NCBI GenBank assembly: GCA_003952965.2
Contig: CM025850.1
Coordinates: 21,707,123 to 21,771,122 of the forward strand
Origin: Morella rubra
Lineage: Eukaryota; Streptophyta; Magnoliopsida; Fagales; Myricaceae
Reading direction: 5' to 3'
Length of the DNA stretch: 64,000 bases
Position 1 is the stretch's first letter. Each line of letters begins with the position of its first letter. A program made the translations under genes and the position numbers. This document shows, piece after piece, positions 33,608-44,755 of this stretch. Below the pieces are notes generated by a model that searched no databases, was not told the origin of the DNA, and saw nothing but the letters and a program-made list of their open reading frames with translations.

Positions 33608-33881
33608 CGATTTTAACTAAAGTAGCATGTTAATTTCCTAATGAGGTAATTTAGAGTATAAATTATAGAAGTAATTCAGTGGCCATTTGAAAACGTGACA
33701 CCACTAATCATATTGTGTTGTTCTGGTAACAATAAACTTACAATTAATCGATGATTAGTTCTTTAGATGCATATATATATATTATGTAATTCTTCTTTTA
33801 ACATTTTTTTTTGTCTAAGCTCTTCGGTGAACATTTGTTAACGTTAGTACTAGTGACAAAATTATCTGTGCACAACATATT

Positions 33882-34477
33882 TGATGCAGAAGCATCAATT
33901 GCATCCCGGGGTAACGAAACATCACTTGCATTTCGGGGTATGCACCTCGGGGTAAATTAAAATTGTATTCTGGAATGATTTACGAAGATTTATCGGGTGT
34001 ACGATATATGGTGGAAATCTCTATGTCTCATTTTTCAAACGCACTTGACCTCATATCATTTGAAGATTCCTAGAGAAAGTTATGATATTTTTACTACAGG
34101 ACGTCAGGACTGGCAACAGACAGCGAATTTCAAAGTGCATTTAATTTCTTTTGTGTTGGAATTGTCTAAACTTTATTATTCCGTTTTTTCTAGCTTGACC
34201 ATGATGTAATGAACTCTATATATGAATGAATATCCAAAATAAAGAGGTAGAACTTTTGATTCAAAGTAATTCTTGCAAGTGTATCTCTTGCTTTGGAGTT
34301 GAGTGACATCCTCCTACCAATCAAGCGTGTGCTTGGTCGTGTCGAGTGGCATCCGTGATTAGTAGCGTCTGAGTGGCTTCCACTACCCCTGGTTGAGTGG
34401 CATCCCAAGACTATCCTCTTCCTTTGGTTCAATCCTTTTCGGATTTTGCCAAGCCTTGCAGATCCCGGTCTGCATCA
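33882..34477 (+). repeat. 5' LTR of gypsy D
   Basis: 596 bp, TGATGCAGAAGC...TCTGCATCA, matching 42661-43230. A TATA-like CTATATATG lies near 34215. Confidence 0.95.
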
Positions 34478-34480
34478 AAT

Positions 34481-34492
34481 TGGTATCAGAGC
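34481..34492 (+). other. Primer binding site of gypsy D (initiator Met tRNA)
   Basis: TGGTATCAGAGC, an exact complement of the initiator methionine tRNA 3' end, lies three bases after the LTR. Confidence 0.95.
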
Positions 34493-34578
34493 AAGTTTTC
34501 TACTGTGGTGATTGGGTTTCTTTTTGTTCTTCAGAATTTCGAGATTTCTATCTTCTTCATATCTCTTGGCCTTTCACA

Positions 34579-35590
34579 ATGCCTCCACAAAGTCAAAGAA
34601 ATACAGAGCGTGATGATGTACAAGCTAAACTTGCGCATTATGGGAATCAAATCAAACACTTACGAACATGGTGAATGAACTTTTTCAATGTTTTTAAACT
34701 TCACCAACTCGAAGCCATAGGAGTCGGGAAAGTGCATGCAATGTCTTCTTCGATGATGACAATAACTGAGATGACCATTCATCTTCTTCTAGTTCTTTTG
34801 TTGAACCAAGAGTTGCTGCTCAATGGTCCATGGAACGTTTGGCTCGTGCTTTAGAAAACAATGATCGAAGCATCCAAGTTCATGTGCAAGACTTTGATGG
34901 GAAGCTTGATGCAGATGAGTATTGTGATTGGATGACATCTTTAGAAGCTTTCTTTGAATGGAAAGATCTCTCAGATGAAAGAAAGGTGCAGTTCGTTGCT
35001 ACGAAGTTGAAGGGTCATGCTCTAATATGGTGGCAGCAATATCAACGTAGTAGAGATGCAGAGGAATTCCAAGAATCAATATTTGGGCTGAGATGAAGTT
35101 GAAGCTTGATGAGAAGTTTTTGCCTTTAGATTATTCTCAAACTCTCTACCAAAAGTTCCATCAATTGCATCAATGAATGGAGCAATCTGTTGGTGATTAT
35201 ACAGAGCAATTTTACAAGCTTATGAGCCGTGTGAATTTGCAAGAATCTGATGATCAATTGGTGGCAAGATACGTCAGTGGGCTGAAGTATAATCTCAAGG
35301 GTGAGCTTATGATGCAGTCGTTTCATTCTTTGGAGGAAGCATACTAGAAGGCACTAAAGGCGGAGGAGAAAATGAAATGGAGTTCATACCGAAAAGCTGA
35401 AAGTTCGAAGGTGGTGAAGGAGAAAGAAAGAAAGTTGGCTCCTATCTCTCAAAAGCCAGCTCAACAACATGGTGGGGTTAGTAAAGAGCGTGGAAAATCT
35501 GATTCATTTTCCATTAGATGTTTCAGATGTAATGAAGTTGGGCATAGATCCTATGAATGTCCAAAGAAGAAAGCTGAATTGCATTTGTTG
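34579..35590 (+). pseudogene. Gypsy D gag
   Basis: It starts at the ATG at 34579 (MPPQSQRNTERDD). Frames change near 34675 and again near 35090. The capsid part at 34830-35096 has a Retrotrans_gag block (YCDWMTSLEAFFEWKDL, then HALIWWQQY). The frame at 35372 onward carries a CCHC zinc knuckle at 35519-35560 (CFRCNEVGHRSYEC) with all four metal ligands. Stops near 35096, 35176 and 35345 break it. Gag packages the RNA; this one is non-functional. Confidence 0.88.
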
Positions 35591-36290
35591 GAAGAAGAAG
35601 GAGATGTGGATCAAGAGCCAATCTATGATGAAGAATTTGAGGATGATAATGCAGAATATTGTGAAGGTGATTGTGATGCAGAAAGCCTTGTAATCCAACG
35701 AGTTATGACTGTTCAAGAAGATGATAGATGGTTGAGGCATAATATTTTCAGAACCTATTGTCTTTCCCATGGAAAGAAGTGCATCTTGATGATTGACTCG
35801 GGAAGTTGTGAAAATATGGTGTCAAAGGTGATGGTAGAAAAGCTGAAACTTTCTTGTGAGCATCATCCAAAGCCTTACAAGGTTTCTTGGTTCAAAAAGG
35901 GTGGAGAAATCATGGTGACACAAAGGAGTAAAGTAAAGTTTTCATTGGCAAGTATGAAGATGAGATTTATTGTGATGTGCTGCCCATGGATGCTTGCCAT
36001 TTGCTTCTTGGCAGACCTTGGCAATTTGATAGGAGTGCTTACTATGATGGGAGAAGAAACACTTGCACCGTTATCCACAATGGTGTGAAGTATGTGTGTC
36101 CCCTATGAAGGATGTTCCATCAAGCGTGTCTTCTTTAAACCATATCAGTTTATTATCTTACAAAGAGTTTGAAGAATCTTACAAGGAAGATGACATTATT
36201 TATGCTCTTGTTGCTATGGATAGAAGTGGAGAAGTTGCAAAGGAGGTTCGAATGATGTTCAAGACTTGCTGGACAGATTCAAAGGCCTAG
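35591..36290 (+). pseudogene. Gypsy D aspartic protease region
   Basis: It continues the open frame 35372-36088. An acidic linker is followed by the retropepsin motif LMIDSGSCENMVS with catalytic Asp at about 35795 (D-S-G intact). The frame is lost after about 35985, where a CCPWMLAICFLADLG block replaces the usual DxxxCHLLLGRPW and the real sequence continues in another frame. The protease would cleave the polyprotein. Confidence 0.8.
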
Positions 36291-36439
36291 CTCTGATGAG
36301 CTTCCTAATGGTTTACCACCACTTCGAAACATTCAGCACCAAATTGATTTCACTCCAGGTGCTATTCTTCCTAATTTGCCTCATTATAGAATGCCTCCTA
36401 GTGAACATGCTGAATTACAAAGACAAGTAATTCTTCCTA

Positions 36440-36649
36440 ATTGACTTGTTAAAAAAGGGGATGATTAGAGAATCCTTTAGTCTTGTGCAGTTCTAGCTCT
36501 TTTAACTTCTAAGAAGGATGAGACATGGAAAATATATGTTGATAGTAGAGCTATTAACAAGATTACAATCAAGTATAGGTTTTCCATTCCTAGACTTAAT
36601 GATATGCTTGATGAACTTACTGATGCTAAAATATTCTCTAAGATTATTT
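36440..36649 (+). pseudogene. Gypsy D reverse transcriptase, N-terminal half
   Basis: Pieces in two frames read the start of Ty3/gypsy RT: the [16 protein letters not shown] region (about 36509-36555) and [21 protein letters not shown], ending at the solo LTR insertion. The continuation of the same motif (the SGYHQIRI block) resumes at about 39103. Confidence 0.85.
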
Positions 36650-39093
36650 TGTAATAGCCCGGAGCGTGAAGACCTTAAGCGTTGTCTTATAGTAATGGAC
36701 ATAACTATTGAAACTGATGTTACGGCCTATGGGACGATCGACAAAGCAACAAGATACTAAGCAAAACACACGAAGGACCTTTTATTAATACCGAGGTATT
36801 ACAAAAGAGGACCAACTTTCTATAATGTACATACTAAAAAGAAACTGCAGCGGAAAAACTAAGAAAACATAAAACCTCTACTCCTTGCCATCAGAATCAC
36901 TTAAGTTTGTCGGACATGCTGACATAGTCATTCGAGTTTGTGGTAATCCACCTATGACCCCTGTCTTCCATCATAACATCTAAATCATTAGTGACATAGA
37001 CAGGAAATGATAATACCAGAATGGTCTGTCCATGTCGTATGGCCTTTGTAAACTCACCTAAACATATTTCAGACATCTGCTAAAAGAATTTAACAAACAA
37101 CGGTGAGTCCAAATGACTTAGTAAAGCCAGCGGTTAGTACAACAGAATAGCAGATAGAATAAAAGATATTGAAGAAACCCGTTCAACAATAAAATCTCAA
37201 CAGAATAAGAAAGTAAATGAAAAGACTTAGTTTTCTCAAAAATGATCTTTTTATTTTTCCATTCTTAATCACCACTACTCTCACTCCCAGAGTGAATCAC
37301 TTGGCCAGAGTGACGGGTTACAAGTAACCTTCTGTATGTTTGCAGCAGTACTCCCAGAGCACAATACGGCCTCAAACTCCTAGAGTGAGTTATCCTAACA
37401 AAGGATCTTTCGGCGTATGAAAAAGAGGCCAAAATGTCACAACAAGTGAACACATCCTCTTGTGTATAGTACTGTCACGTCTTCACAGTATTACGTTAAG
37501 TATGCATGTCTCATGTCAACGCCCATACATATCATTCATGATATGCAACACCTTAACCATACTTGAACATCAAATATTCCTTTCCAACATACAAGTTAAG
37601 TATGCATGTCTCATATCAATGCCCATACATCTCATTTATGATATGCAACACCTTAACTCGTTTCCATCATCACAACATTATAAAACATTTCTCAAAGGAA
37701 AGTGTTGTAAAGGCAAAAACAGCACTTTGATTTATTGATTAAAAACTGGCTTAATCACCACGTAGAAAATATTAATTTTGACATGAAAATTTTTGAAATC
37801 TGAAGGAAAGAAATATATTCAAGATTTGAAAAACAACTTTTAGAAGAAATTTTGAAAAGAAACGGATCAAAGTTGAAAAACAACTTGAAAACAAATCGAA
37901 CTTTGAAAATGATACTTTTTCGAAAGGACGAGCTTGTTCTTCGTCAAGAACACAAAGAATACGAAGAACATCAAGAACAATAGGAAGAATAGAAAAATGC
38001 TAGAATAAAAAGACAAGAGATTCACAATAATCATCTTGAAAAACTTGAATCGAAATTTGAGACAACTAACTAAACTTTACCTCTAAGCGTGCTTGATCTT
38101 TGCTAAACTTTTTCTCCTCTTTCTACCACTTCACTTCACTCTTGCTCTCAAGATTTAACTCACAAAAATTTAGATTGAATGGTGTACTCTTCAAAGGTCG
38201 AAATCCACCCATATTTATAGGAAAACACGGCCGGTTGCATTCCGACACATGTCCGACCTAGCTAGGCTAGCTTTGGCAAGTCACTAGGCTACATTTCTCT
38301 CCTCCTGACACATAGCAACCTATAGCAGCTGCATGACAAGGCTATGGCCGAAATTCTCCTAGGTAGCCATGGCGAGTCATCGTCAAAACTTCTATGGTTC
38401 GACACTTCTTGTTTTCTACGTTTTAGCCTTTTTGGTCGTGTTTTTTGCATCGATTTGTTGTGCTTCTAGCTTTGATTTGTCGTGTTATCTAGCCCTCACA
38501 TGTCACTCTCCAGGGCAGCCAAAATTTCCTTTCTTAATGGCTAAGTTTTGCTAATCGTTTCACTAATCTTCCGATAAATGCAAATCAACCTAATTGCTCT
38601 TGAGAAATCGACCTACTTGCCTCCGAAAAATAATAAGTCTCCAAATTTGAACCATAAACTTGTGGATGAACTCCCAACATATTAAAAGAATAAAAATCAT
38701 GTGGTTTGGTTTTCGAGACAAAAATGTCCTACTTGCTTGAAAAATTAAATTGCTCCAATACGAGCTCCTCAACATTTTGAACAACAACCTAGTTGCACGC
38801 GAACTCCAAATCTCACTTAATCATGTCCTAATCAAGGTTTTGAAATAAAAATGACCTATTAGCTTAAAAATTTAAATTGATCCAATGCGTACTCCTCAAT
38901 CTCTTGAACAATAACTCAGTTGGATGTGAACTCCAATTCTCACTAGATCATGACCTAATCAAGGTTTTGAACTTAGTATCTTAAGTACTAAATGATCTCT
39001 CTTAGTCACTAAATACCCCCTAATGCACTACTAATCACAAACAAGATAGCATAAATAATATGCATGTGATGTTTGAAAGCTTGGGGTATGACA
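36650..39093 (-). repeat. Solo LTR of a Tekay-like gypsy inside RT
   Basis: A 2444-bp segment, TGTAATAGCC...GGTATGACA, similar throughout to the LTR at 47045-49403. It interrupts the RT codons between FSK and SGYHQI. The flanks TATTT (36645-36649) and GATTT (39094-39098) match at 4 of 5 bases, an aged target duplication. No internal region remains, so it is a product of LTR-LTR recombination. It contains two copies of a 100-bp unit (from 37495 and 37595), each with GTATGCATGTCTCAT and ATGATATGCAACACCTTAA. Confidence 0.9.
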
Positions 39094-39520
39094 GATTTGT
39101 GAAGTGGTTATCACCAAATCAGAATTAGAGAAGGTGATGAATGGAAGATAGCTTTTAAAAGCAAGGATGGTTTGTATGAGTGACTGGTTATGCCATTTGG
39201 ATTATCCAATGCCTTAAGCACTTTAATGAGACTTATGACTCAAGTATTGAAGATCTTCATGGGGAAGTATGTTGTGGTGTTTTTTGATGATATCTTAATT
39301 TACAGCAAGGATAGAGTGCAACACTTGGAACACCTATCCAATGTTTTCAAAGTACTCCATGAAAACTAGTTGTATGTGAACCTAAAGAAGTGCTCTTTCA
39401 TGACTGATCAAGTTGTATTTCTAGGCTATGTTGTGAGTGCAAATGGCATGAAGATGGATGATGAGAAAGTAAAGGCTATTCTTGATTGGCCTACACTAGA
39501 AGACTAACCAATGTAAGAAG
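39094..39520 (+). pseudogene. Gypsy D reverse transcriptase, C-terminal half
   Basis: It resumes with SGYHQIRIREGDEWK, then [10 protein letters not shown], and the catalytic box [15 protein letters not shown] (about 39268-39310), where both aspartates are present. KCSFMTDQVVFLGYVVS follows. Stops at about 39180, 39367 and 39508 interrupt it. Confidence 0.9.
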
Positions 39521-39619
39521 CTTTCATAGATTGGCCTCTTTCTACAGAAGATTTGTTCGACATTTCAGCACCATTGTTGCTCCAATGATGGATGTTTTAA
39601 AGAAGAAGGAATTTTAGTG

Positions 39620-40006
39620 GACCAATGAGGTTGAAAGTAGTTTTCAAGAGTTGAAATCCAAACTTGTTGAATCAATATAGGAGCTGTTCTTTTGCAAGGA
39701 GGAAAATCTGTTGCTTATTTCAGTGAGAAACTCAGTGATGCGCTGAAATTTCAACCTATGATAAGGAGTTATATGCAATTGTACAAGCTTTACGACATTG
39801 GGAACATTATCTCATTGGTGTGGAGTTTGTTCTCTTTTCAGATCATGAAGCTTTGAGATTCTTCAAGGGACAAAAGGAGCTTAATTCTCATCATGCTAGC
39901 TGGGTTTCATACCTTGAGAAGTTCTCTTTAATTCTACAACACAAAGCTGGATCATCAAACAAAGTTGCTGATGCTTTGAGTCTCTCTCTTATGAATCATT
40001 GGTTTT
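39620..40006 (+). pseudogene. Gypsy D RNase H
   Basis: Pieces include GGKSVAYFSEKLSDA (about 39698), YDKELYAIVQALRHWEHYL (about 39760) and the open frame 39820-40008 with the FSDHEALRFF block and HKAGSSNKVADALS. These are the standard Ty3/gypsy RNase H motifs. Frames shift near 39750. Confidence 0.88.
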
Positions 40007-40054
40007 GATCTCTTACTAGGATATTATGTTTTAGATCCATTCTTTTCAAAAGTA

Positions 40055-40374
40055 TTGCTTGATTTGAATGATGAGAAAAGAAGAGATTATTTATGGATTA
40101 GTGACTATCTATTCAAAGACAATCAACATTGTTTGTCGGAAGGTTCTTTGAGATTATTTGTCATTGAAGAATTGCATGTTGGAGGACTTGGTGGACATTT
40201 TGGAAAGGAAAAAACTGAAGCTCTTGTGAGGTTGCGGTACTTTTGGCCTACGCTGAAGCATGATGTTGCTCGATTTGTACAAAACTGTTTAGTGTGTTAG
40301 AAGGCCAAATGAGGAGTTCAAAACGCTGGTTATTATCAACCCTTACCAATCCCTAATGCTCTTTGGAAAGACTT
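40055..40374 (+). pseudogene. Gypsy D integrase zinc-binding domain
   Basis: The frame 40055-40300 carries the HHCC module: LHVGGLGGHFGKEKT, then YFWPTLKHDV and NCLVC. A TAG replaces the next codon. The following sequence (NALWKD) is cut by the solo LTR at 40375 and continues at 41587. Confidence 0.88.
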
Positions 40375-41586
40375 TGTGAGTCCGAATATCAGCCCAAGAA
40401 GGGGAGGGTGAATTGGTTTATAAAAAATTTATCCCCTTTTTGATAAAAAGACTCAAATATGAAAAATACTTTTTTTTTAACGAATAAAAATGCAGATATG
40501 AATATGTTTCATACTAAGGCCAAAGATAAACAATAAATAATAGCAATAATGTAAAGAGTAGGGAAGAGAGATAACACCGCTATTTTTAGGTGATTTGGCC
40601 AAGACTTGCCTAAGGCTATCGCCTTCCTTAGGCTTTTCCATTATAATCCAATAGTGTGTACAATTTAGCTTCCGAGTGCTAAGTAACCATTACAAGAGTT
40701 TTCCCGAACTCACTCTTCAACTCATCACAAATCTCAAAGCCTATGAGATTTCTTCTATCCTCACGGGTAGGCCCAAGTGTATCCCACACTCAAAGTTTTC
40801 TCAAAGTTTAACGATAGGAATGAATAAACAATAGCTCTCAAATCAAAATCAGCAAAACAAAGCTCAATAAATGGCTACAAGATAGCAATGACAGACCAGA
40901 TCTTCTTGGAAAATGTGCAGCCTTTGTCTTTTGCCCTTTTCTCTCACTTAATGGAGTCTAGGTCAAGATTGATGATGTAGAGAGGCAAAAGTTGTGCAAA
41001 AGTCTCATTTTTTCTCTCCATAAGGTTCCCTTTATAGGTCTTCAGTCTTGAGGGTCCAGAGGGCCTTTTTGGAATGTTGGAGAGGTGCCCTAAGTGTCAT
41101 GACATCTTGGATTCGCGTGTTGAGATGTCGTTTTAAAAACAGAGTTCTGTGTTAACACCTTCATCAAGTCTGGAACTAGCTCGCAGTTGCTTGTGGCATG
41201 TGTCGACACTTCCTTCACCATGTGTCAACACTATCTTCACATGTGTCGACACTGTGCTTCCTATGTGTCAACGCTATCAAAATGGCAATCTGGCTTTTGT
41301 GCTATGTGTCTGTCAACCATGTGTTTCTTGGCACTGATGGACACATACCAGCTCTCAATTGGGGCATAAAGTATCGACACTGTTTTCCTATTGATCTCTA
41401 TCAAAGAATAACTTGTGGTGTCATTTGTTTAACAGGTGGGCCATACAATCATACTTGTTTGATAAATTTTTTCACAAAATACCTGGTGAAAAAAGTAGAT
41501 ATCTGTGTTTAAGTGAATACATAAATGAATGAGATGCATTTTGAGGCAACTGCGTATTCTAGGTTATGGCATCAACCTTGCTAACA
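40375..41586 (-). repeat. Solo LTR, Sirevirus family b, inside integrase
   Basis: 1212 bp. On its own (minus) strand it runs TGTTAGCAAGG...GGACTCACA and resembles 52047-53126 and 43728-44755. It interrupts the integrase codons at the KD/LSMDFV junction. The flanks GACTT (40370-40374) and TACTT (41587-41591) match at 4 of 5 bases. On the minus strand a TATA box (CTATAAAGG, about 41030) lies downstream of a cluster of GTGTCGACAC palindromes (41194-41282). Confidence 0.9.
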
Positions 41587-42109
41587 TACTTATCAATGGA
41601 TTTTGTTCTTGGTTTGCCTAGAACACAACATGGATTTGATTGCATATTTGTGTAGTGGATCGTTTCTCCAAGATGGCTCACTTTATCCATGTAAGAATTC
41701 TACTGATGCATCTCATATAGCTGCCTTATTTTTTAAAGAAGTTGTTCGTCTACATGGTGTTCCAAAGTCCATTACTTCGGATCGTGATGTGAAGTTTGTT
41801 AGTCACTTTTGGAGGACACTAAGGAAACTTTTGGGAACTCGTTTGCAATTCTCTAGTGCTTACCATCCTCAAACTGATGGACAAACTGAAGTGATGAATA
41901 GATCTCTTGGAAATTTACTGAGAAGTTTAGTGGGAGAGCATCCAAAGAAGTGGGACTTTGTCATTCCTCAAGCTGAATTTACTTACAATAGTTTAGCCAA
42001 TCGATCAACCAATAAGTCTCCATTTGAAGTTGTTTATGGCAACAATCCAAGTCATGTTCTTGATCTCCTACCATTGCCAAATCAAGCAAGAGTAAGTATA
42101 GGAAGCTGA
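41587..42109 (+). pseudogene. Gypsy D integrase catalytic core
   Basis: From MDFVLGLP-type sequence it shifts frame near 41650 (VDRFSKMAHFI block in another frame). It is then open from 41603-42109 with SITSDRDVKF (second Asp) and HPQTDGQTEVMNRSLGN (Glu). FTYNSLANRSTNKSPFEVVYG is the conserved C-terminal core. The D-D-E residues are all identifiable across the two frames. Confidence 0.9.
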
Positions 42110-42720
42110 AGAGTTTGCTGAGCACACAAAAGAAGTTCATGAACAAGTTTGACATCAATTGCAGCATTCTACTCAAATGTATAAGTCAAAGGCTGATGTT
42201 CATCGAAGGAAACTTGGAGTTCAAGGAAGGAGATTTGGTTATGGTTTATCTAGGAAGGAAAGGTTTCCTGTGGGTACTTATAACAAGTTGAAACAGAGGA
42301 AGTTTGGCACTTGTCAAGTTCTAAAGAAGTTGGGCCCTTACTTGCTAGATTTTCGATAAGTCCTGCGTTCAATATATGTTATCTTTATCCTTATTATGGA
42401 AATGAGGAGTAGATTGCTATGGAACCAAAGGATTTCAAAGGTGGCCTCTCTAACTCTCCATGAGAGTCCATTGATGTTTTGGATGTGCGTTCTATCACAA
42501 CTCGGCGTGACACTTACACAAAATACTTGGTTCATTGGCCAAGGAAATCGAGTTCCAAAGATGGATGGATTTCCAGTGAAGAGCTCAAGAAGTTGGATAA
42601 GCTGCTGTGGGAAGATCTGAACTCAAACTCGAGGGTGAGTTCTTTTCAAGATGGGAAGAATGATGCAGGAGCATCAATTGCATCCCGAGGTAATGAAGCA
42701 TCACTTGCGTCTCGAGGTAT
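42110..42720 (+). pseudogene. Gypsy D integrase GPY/F and chromodomain-like end
   Basis: After a stop near 42106, the frame 42159-42359 holds [10 protein letters not shown] and [14 protein letters not shown], the GPY/F-type module. The frame 42479-42904 starts with a chromodomain-like segment (TKYLVHWPRKSS, DGWISSEELKKLDKLLWEDL). It then reads without a stop through the polypurine tract (FQDGKNDAG) into the 3' LTR. Chromodomains direct integration to marked chromatin. The extension past 42660 is encoded by LTR sequence. Confidence 0.75.
42648..42660 (+). other. Polypurine tract of gypsy D
   Basis: AAGATGGGAAGAA directly precedes the 3' LTR and overlaps the reading frame of the integrase tail. 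Confidence 0.75.
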
Positions 42721-43230
42721 GCACTCAGGGCAAATTAATATTGAATTTTGGAATGATTTACGAAGATTTAGCAGGTGTGCCATATATGGTTGGAAAGCTC
42801 TATGTCTCATTTTTCTAACACACTTGACCTCGTGCCATTTGAAGATTCGAGAGAAAGTTATGATGTTTTTACTCCATGACATTGGGATTGGCAACAAACA
42901 GTGAATTTCAAAGTGCACTTAATTTCTTGTGTTGAATTGTCTAGACTTTATTATTCCATTTTTTCTAGCTTGACCATGATGTAATGAACTCTATATATGA
43001 ATGAATATCCAAAATAAAGTGGTAGAACTTTTGATTCAAAGATATAATTCTTGCAATTGTATGTCTTATTTTGGAGTTAAGTGACATCCCCCTACCAATC
43101 AGGCATGTGGCTTGGTTGTGTCGAGTGGCATCTGCGATTAGTAGCATTGAGTGGCATCCCATGACTATCCTCTTCCTTGATTCAATCCTTTTTGAATTTT
43201 GCCAAGCCTTGTGGATCCCGGTCTGCATCA
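42661..43230 (+). repeat. 3' LTR of gypsy D
   Basis: 570 bp, matching 33882-34477 with moderate divergence and small deletions, so the insertion is old. Confidence 0.95.
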
Positions 43231-43727
43231 ATATTAGAAGCAGACACTACTATTTCTTTAGAATATGAGGCAGCCTAGTGCTAGAGTTGACCTTATCTCC
43301 TCCTTGTTTGCCAAAAGCTTTTTGGCTTAACTTCAATCACTTTAGAGGTTTGCATATTCAAAGTGTATCACAAGTTACGCAAGGTAAATGAGAAGGCTTA
43401 CGAACCTAGTCTGCTTGCTATCGGTGCTTACAATCACAGCAAGGGTGGCCTAGTTGCTATGGAAGATTATAAATTGCTCTATACAATTAATGCTTGAAAG
43501 GATAAGTGAAAGCAATGTGGAAACATATATAATGCCTTAGAGAGACTTGGAAGAAATAGCTCGTAGATGCTATGCAGAAAATGTTAGCCTAACTTCTGAT
43601 GAGTTTGTAGAAATGATGTTACTTGATGGGTGTTTCATCATTGAGTTGTTTCGCAAGTATGCAATGCCAAATCCTAGAAGTGAATGAGACCTAATCTTCC
43701 ACATGGGATGGATGGTCTGAGGAGTAT
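43231..43727 (+). pseudogene. DUF247 (UPF0481-type) gene fragment
   Basis: This is host-gene-like sequence between gypsy D and a Sirevirus LTR. Readable blocks in changing frames are RKVNEKAYEPSLLAIGAY with GGLVAMEDYKLLY (about 43378-43485) and ARRCYAENVSLTSDEFVEMM, LLDGCFIIELFRKYA and FHMGWM (about 43563-43715). These match the N-terminal half of plant DUF247 proteins, whose tail normally carries a membrane segment; their role is largely unknown. The frame has stops (TGA near 43496, TGA near 43685) and ends at the LTR. The true 5' end may have been displaced by gypsy D. Confidence 0.8.
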
Positions 43728-44755
43728 TGTGAGTCCAAGTGACAGCCAAGAGGGAGGTGAATTGGGTTCTAGTAAAACTAAGCCTTTTTAAAAGATAAGC
43801 ATAGATAGATAATTGAAAGGTGTTCAGCACAAAGCAAGCACACACATGAGACAAATAAATGAGAGTAAGGAATAGAGAGATAACACTGATATTTTTAGGT
43901 GGTTTGGCTAAGACTTGCCTATGTTCACCCACAAGGCTATTTTTTTTCTTTGGGCTTTCTCCACTATTCACCAATAGTATCACACCTTAGCTTTCGGTGC
44001 TAAGTAACCTTTACAAAGCATTTTTTGAGGTCATGCTTTAACTCTCACTTCAAATCTCAACAACCCAAAGTGAGATTTCTTCTATCCTCACGGGTAGGCA
44101 AAAAGTGTATCCTCACTCTGAAAAGTATTATAAAAGATTGATATAATAAGTAATAAAGAATGACTCTATAAGCAGATGAACAGGTGTAAAGCACAATAAT
44201 GAGCAACAGGAAATATTTGAGGATGAAAGCTATTATTTTTGCAGGAGTCAGCAGTAGCTTTCATGGGATTTGTGATTGTCTTTCTTCTTCAAGCTTTTTC
44301 TTTATCTTGGAGGCTAGGTCATAAATGATTATGCAAGATAATATTTTTCTCTCTCCTTCTTGTTCTATTTATAGCCTTCTAGACTTGTGTGGTCTCCAAG
44401 ATGTTGGATTGTACTATTGGAGTGTTGCCTTAATGATTTTAAATCAAAAAGCTAAGCTGGCGACGTTGCAGAGTTTTCTGTAAAATCCCAACATGTGACA
44501 ACAAATAATTGGCATGTGTCAACACCATCATACTTATTTGAAATTCTATTCTCGGGTGTACATGTTATCTGTTGACACAATCAAAACTGCTTTCGAGTCT
44601 ATGGCATGTATCGACACCTATCTGTCTATGTGGAGACACCATCAAACTAACATTTGGGTGTATGTGGCATGTGTTGACACCTATCAATCCATGTGTCGAC
44701 ACCATCATAACTGAACTTAGGTGTCTGTGATATGTGCCAACACCATCTTTACATG
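43728..44755 (-). repeat. Sirevirus family b LTR, truncated
   Basis: It begins TGTGAGTCCAAG (the reversed LTR end) and contains the GGGAGGTGAATTGGG signature. A minus-strand TATA (GGCTATAAATAG) lies near 44365 and a cluster of GTGTCGACACC-type palindromes at 44490-44755. The LTR start is missing because the Tekay-like LTR piece begins at about 44756. Confidence 0.85.

Larger units (their letters stand above)
33882..43230 (+). mobile_element. Ty3/gypsy chromovirus D with nested solo LTRs
   Basis: LTRs at 33882-34477 and 42661-43230 are flanked by an exact 5-bp duplication ATATT (33877-33881, 43231-43235). The order gag, protease, RT, RNase H, integrase, chromodomain-like region is that of a Ty3/gypsy chromovirus. 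Two later insertions (36650-39093 and 40375-41586) sit in RT and integrase; removing them gives about 5.7 kb, normal for this type. The reading frame has many stops and shifts, so it is dead. CRM or Galadriel-like affinity is suggested by the GTYNKLK and chromodomain-end motifs but needs a phylogeny. Confidence 0.93.

Noticed and set aside
41149-41512. Overlapping Cys/His-rich frames (CRHC, CVDT patterns)
   Set aside because: They are translations of GTGTCGACAC repeats in an LTR, as are similar frames at 52235-52541 and 57712-57945.
43570-43983. 137-codon minus-strand frame
   Set aside because: Shadow of the DUF247 fragment and the adjacent LTR; no motif of its own.
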